DNA from: Chloroflexota bacterium
GTDB taxonomy: Bacteria > Chloroflexota > Limnocylindria > P2-11E
DNA length: 5,351 nt
Reading direction: 5' to 3'
Assembly (NCBI GenBank): GCA_013695575.1
Contig: JACDAF010000371.1
Location: 1-5,351 of the forward strand
Part shown: piece by piece, positions 5,179-5,351 of the stretch
Layout: each line of letters starts with the position of its first letter
Numbering within the stretch: position 1 is the stretch's first letter
Position numbers and translations under genes: made by a program
Notes under the pieces: model-generated
Database searches by the model: none
What the model was told of the DNA's origin: nothing
The model's input: only the letters and a program-made list of their open reading frames with translations

Positions 5179-5351
5179 ACAGGCGGCGGCCCCTCCACCG
5201 GCGCCTGCACGACCGGCTCGAAGACGGGCTCGATCTCCTTCGGCTCGATTCTGCCCGCCTTGATCTCCTCGACCCAGTGGCAGGCGACCTCGTGTCCGTG
5301 CACCACGCGTAGCTCCGGCCGCTCGTCCCGGCAGCGAGTCTCCTGGACGTA
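5175..5351 (-). CDS. Oligopeptide/dipeptide ABC transporter ATP-binding protein, C-terminal fragment
   Basis: A frame open from the window edge to TGA (5177-5175) encodes 58 residues beginning YVQETRCRDERPEL. It matches the C-terminal extension of Opp/Dpp-type ATPases (oligo_HPY): a Cys (here in TRCRDERPEL) followed by RVVHGHEVACHW with a second Cys, the cysteine-rich tail found after the nucleotide-binding domain of DppD/DppF and OppD/OppF proteins. The tail then continues as VEEIKAGRIEPKEIEP and a Pro/Val-rich end. The ATPase core lies outside the window, so D-type and F-type subunits cannot be told apart. The protein would energise peptide import at the cytoplasmic membrane. Its stop overlaps the probable TTG start of the NlpC/P60 gene, which indicates one operon. 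Confidence 0.8.
   Translation of the reverse strand, partial: YVQETRCRDERPELRVVHGHEVACHWVEEIKAGRIEPKEIEPVFEPVVQAPVEGPPPV
5190..5196 (-). promoter_or_regulatory. Ribosome binding site favouring the TTG start of the peptidase gene
   Basis: GGAGGGG on the minus strand is a strong Shine-Dalgarno 11 nt before TTG 5178, inside the last codons of the ABC gene. By contrast, GTG 5113 has only a poor purine stretch upstream. This supports translational coupling and the upstream start. Confidence 0.45.

Noticed and set aside
4652..5263. 203-residue plus-strand open frame opposite the peptidase
   Set aside because: It is antisense to the NlpC/P60 gene with its conserved catalytic motifs; its own translation shows no domain and is a product of high-GC codon use.

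Overview
The window looks like chromosomal DNA from a high-GC actinobacterium. The arginine/alanine-rich proteins, GTG/TTG starts, near-leaderless gene starts and a short LuxR-type protein ending in ARSRAHAVAVGFRRGLIA would fit the class Thermoleophilia (Gaiellales/Solirubrobacterales). That placement is an inference from style, not a demonstrated match.

Layout, left to right: (1) 1-64 is a run of three GC-rich hairpins, probably the terminator zone of an upstream gene. (2) 115-2736 (+) is a large LuxR regulator with an N-terminal ATPase (LAL/MalT-like, 873 aa). (3) 2643-4043 (-) is a membrane-anchored HD-GYP protein, a predicted cyclic-di-GMP phosphodiesterase. It is convergent with the LAL gene and the two coding regions overlap tail to tail by 94 bp. 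(4) 4044-4262 is a 219-bp spacer. It holds a good sigma70-type promoter pointing right, a textbook Shine-Dalgarno and a 21-codon ORF that looks like the start of a secreted protein but stops at once. The likely HD-GYP promoter overlaps it on the other strand. (5) 4263-4592 (-) is a small orphan LuxR-type HTH protein whose 3' end contains a perfect 12-bp inverted repeat. (6) 4646-5113 (-) is an NlpC/P60 cysteine peptidase; its true N-terminus (to about 5178) appears to be separated by a one-base frameshift. (7) 5175-5351 (-) is the C-terminal end of an oligopeptide/dipeptide ABC-transporter ATPase, cut by the window edge.

The right-hand genes (ABC ATPase, NlpC/P60, small LuxR) are close together on the minus strand and could be one operon. 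An oligopeptide ATPase beside an SH3b-NlpC/P60 peptidase recalls the Bacillus ykfABCD murein-peptide uptake/recycling cluster. The left half pairs a signal-integrating ATPase-LuxR regulator with a c-di-GMP-degrading enzyme; no functional link between them is proven. I see no rRNA, tRNA, CRISPR array, transposase or prophage gene. I found no clearly new multi-gene system. The most unusual items are the orphan small transcription unit at about 4035-4310, the 94-bp coding overlap, and the broken start of the NlpC/P60 gene.
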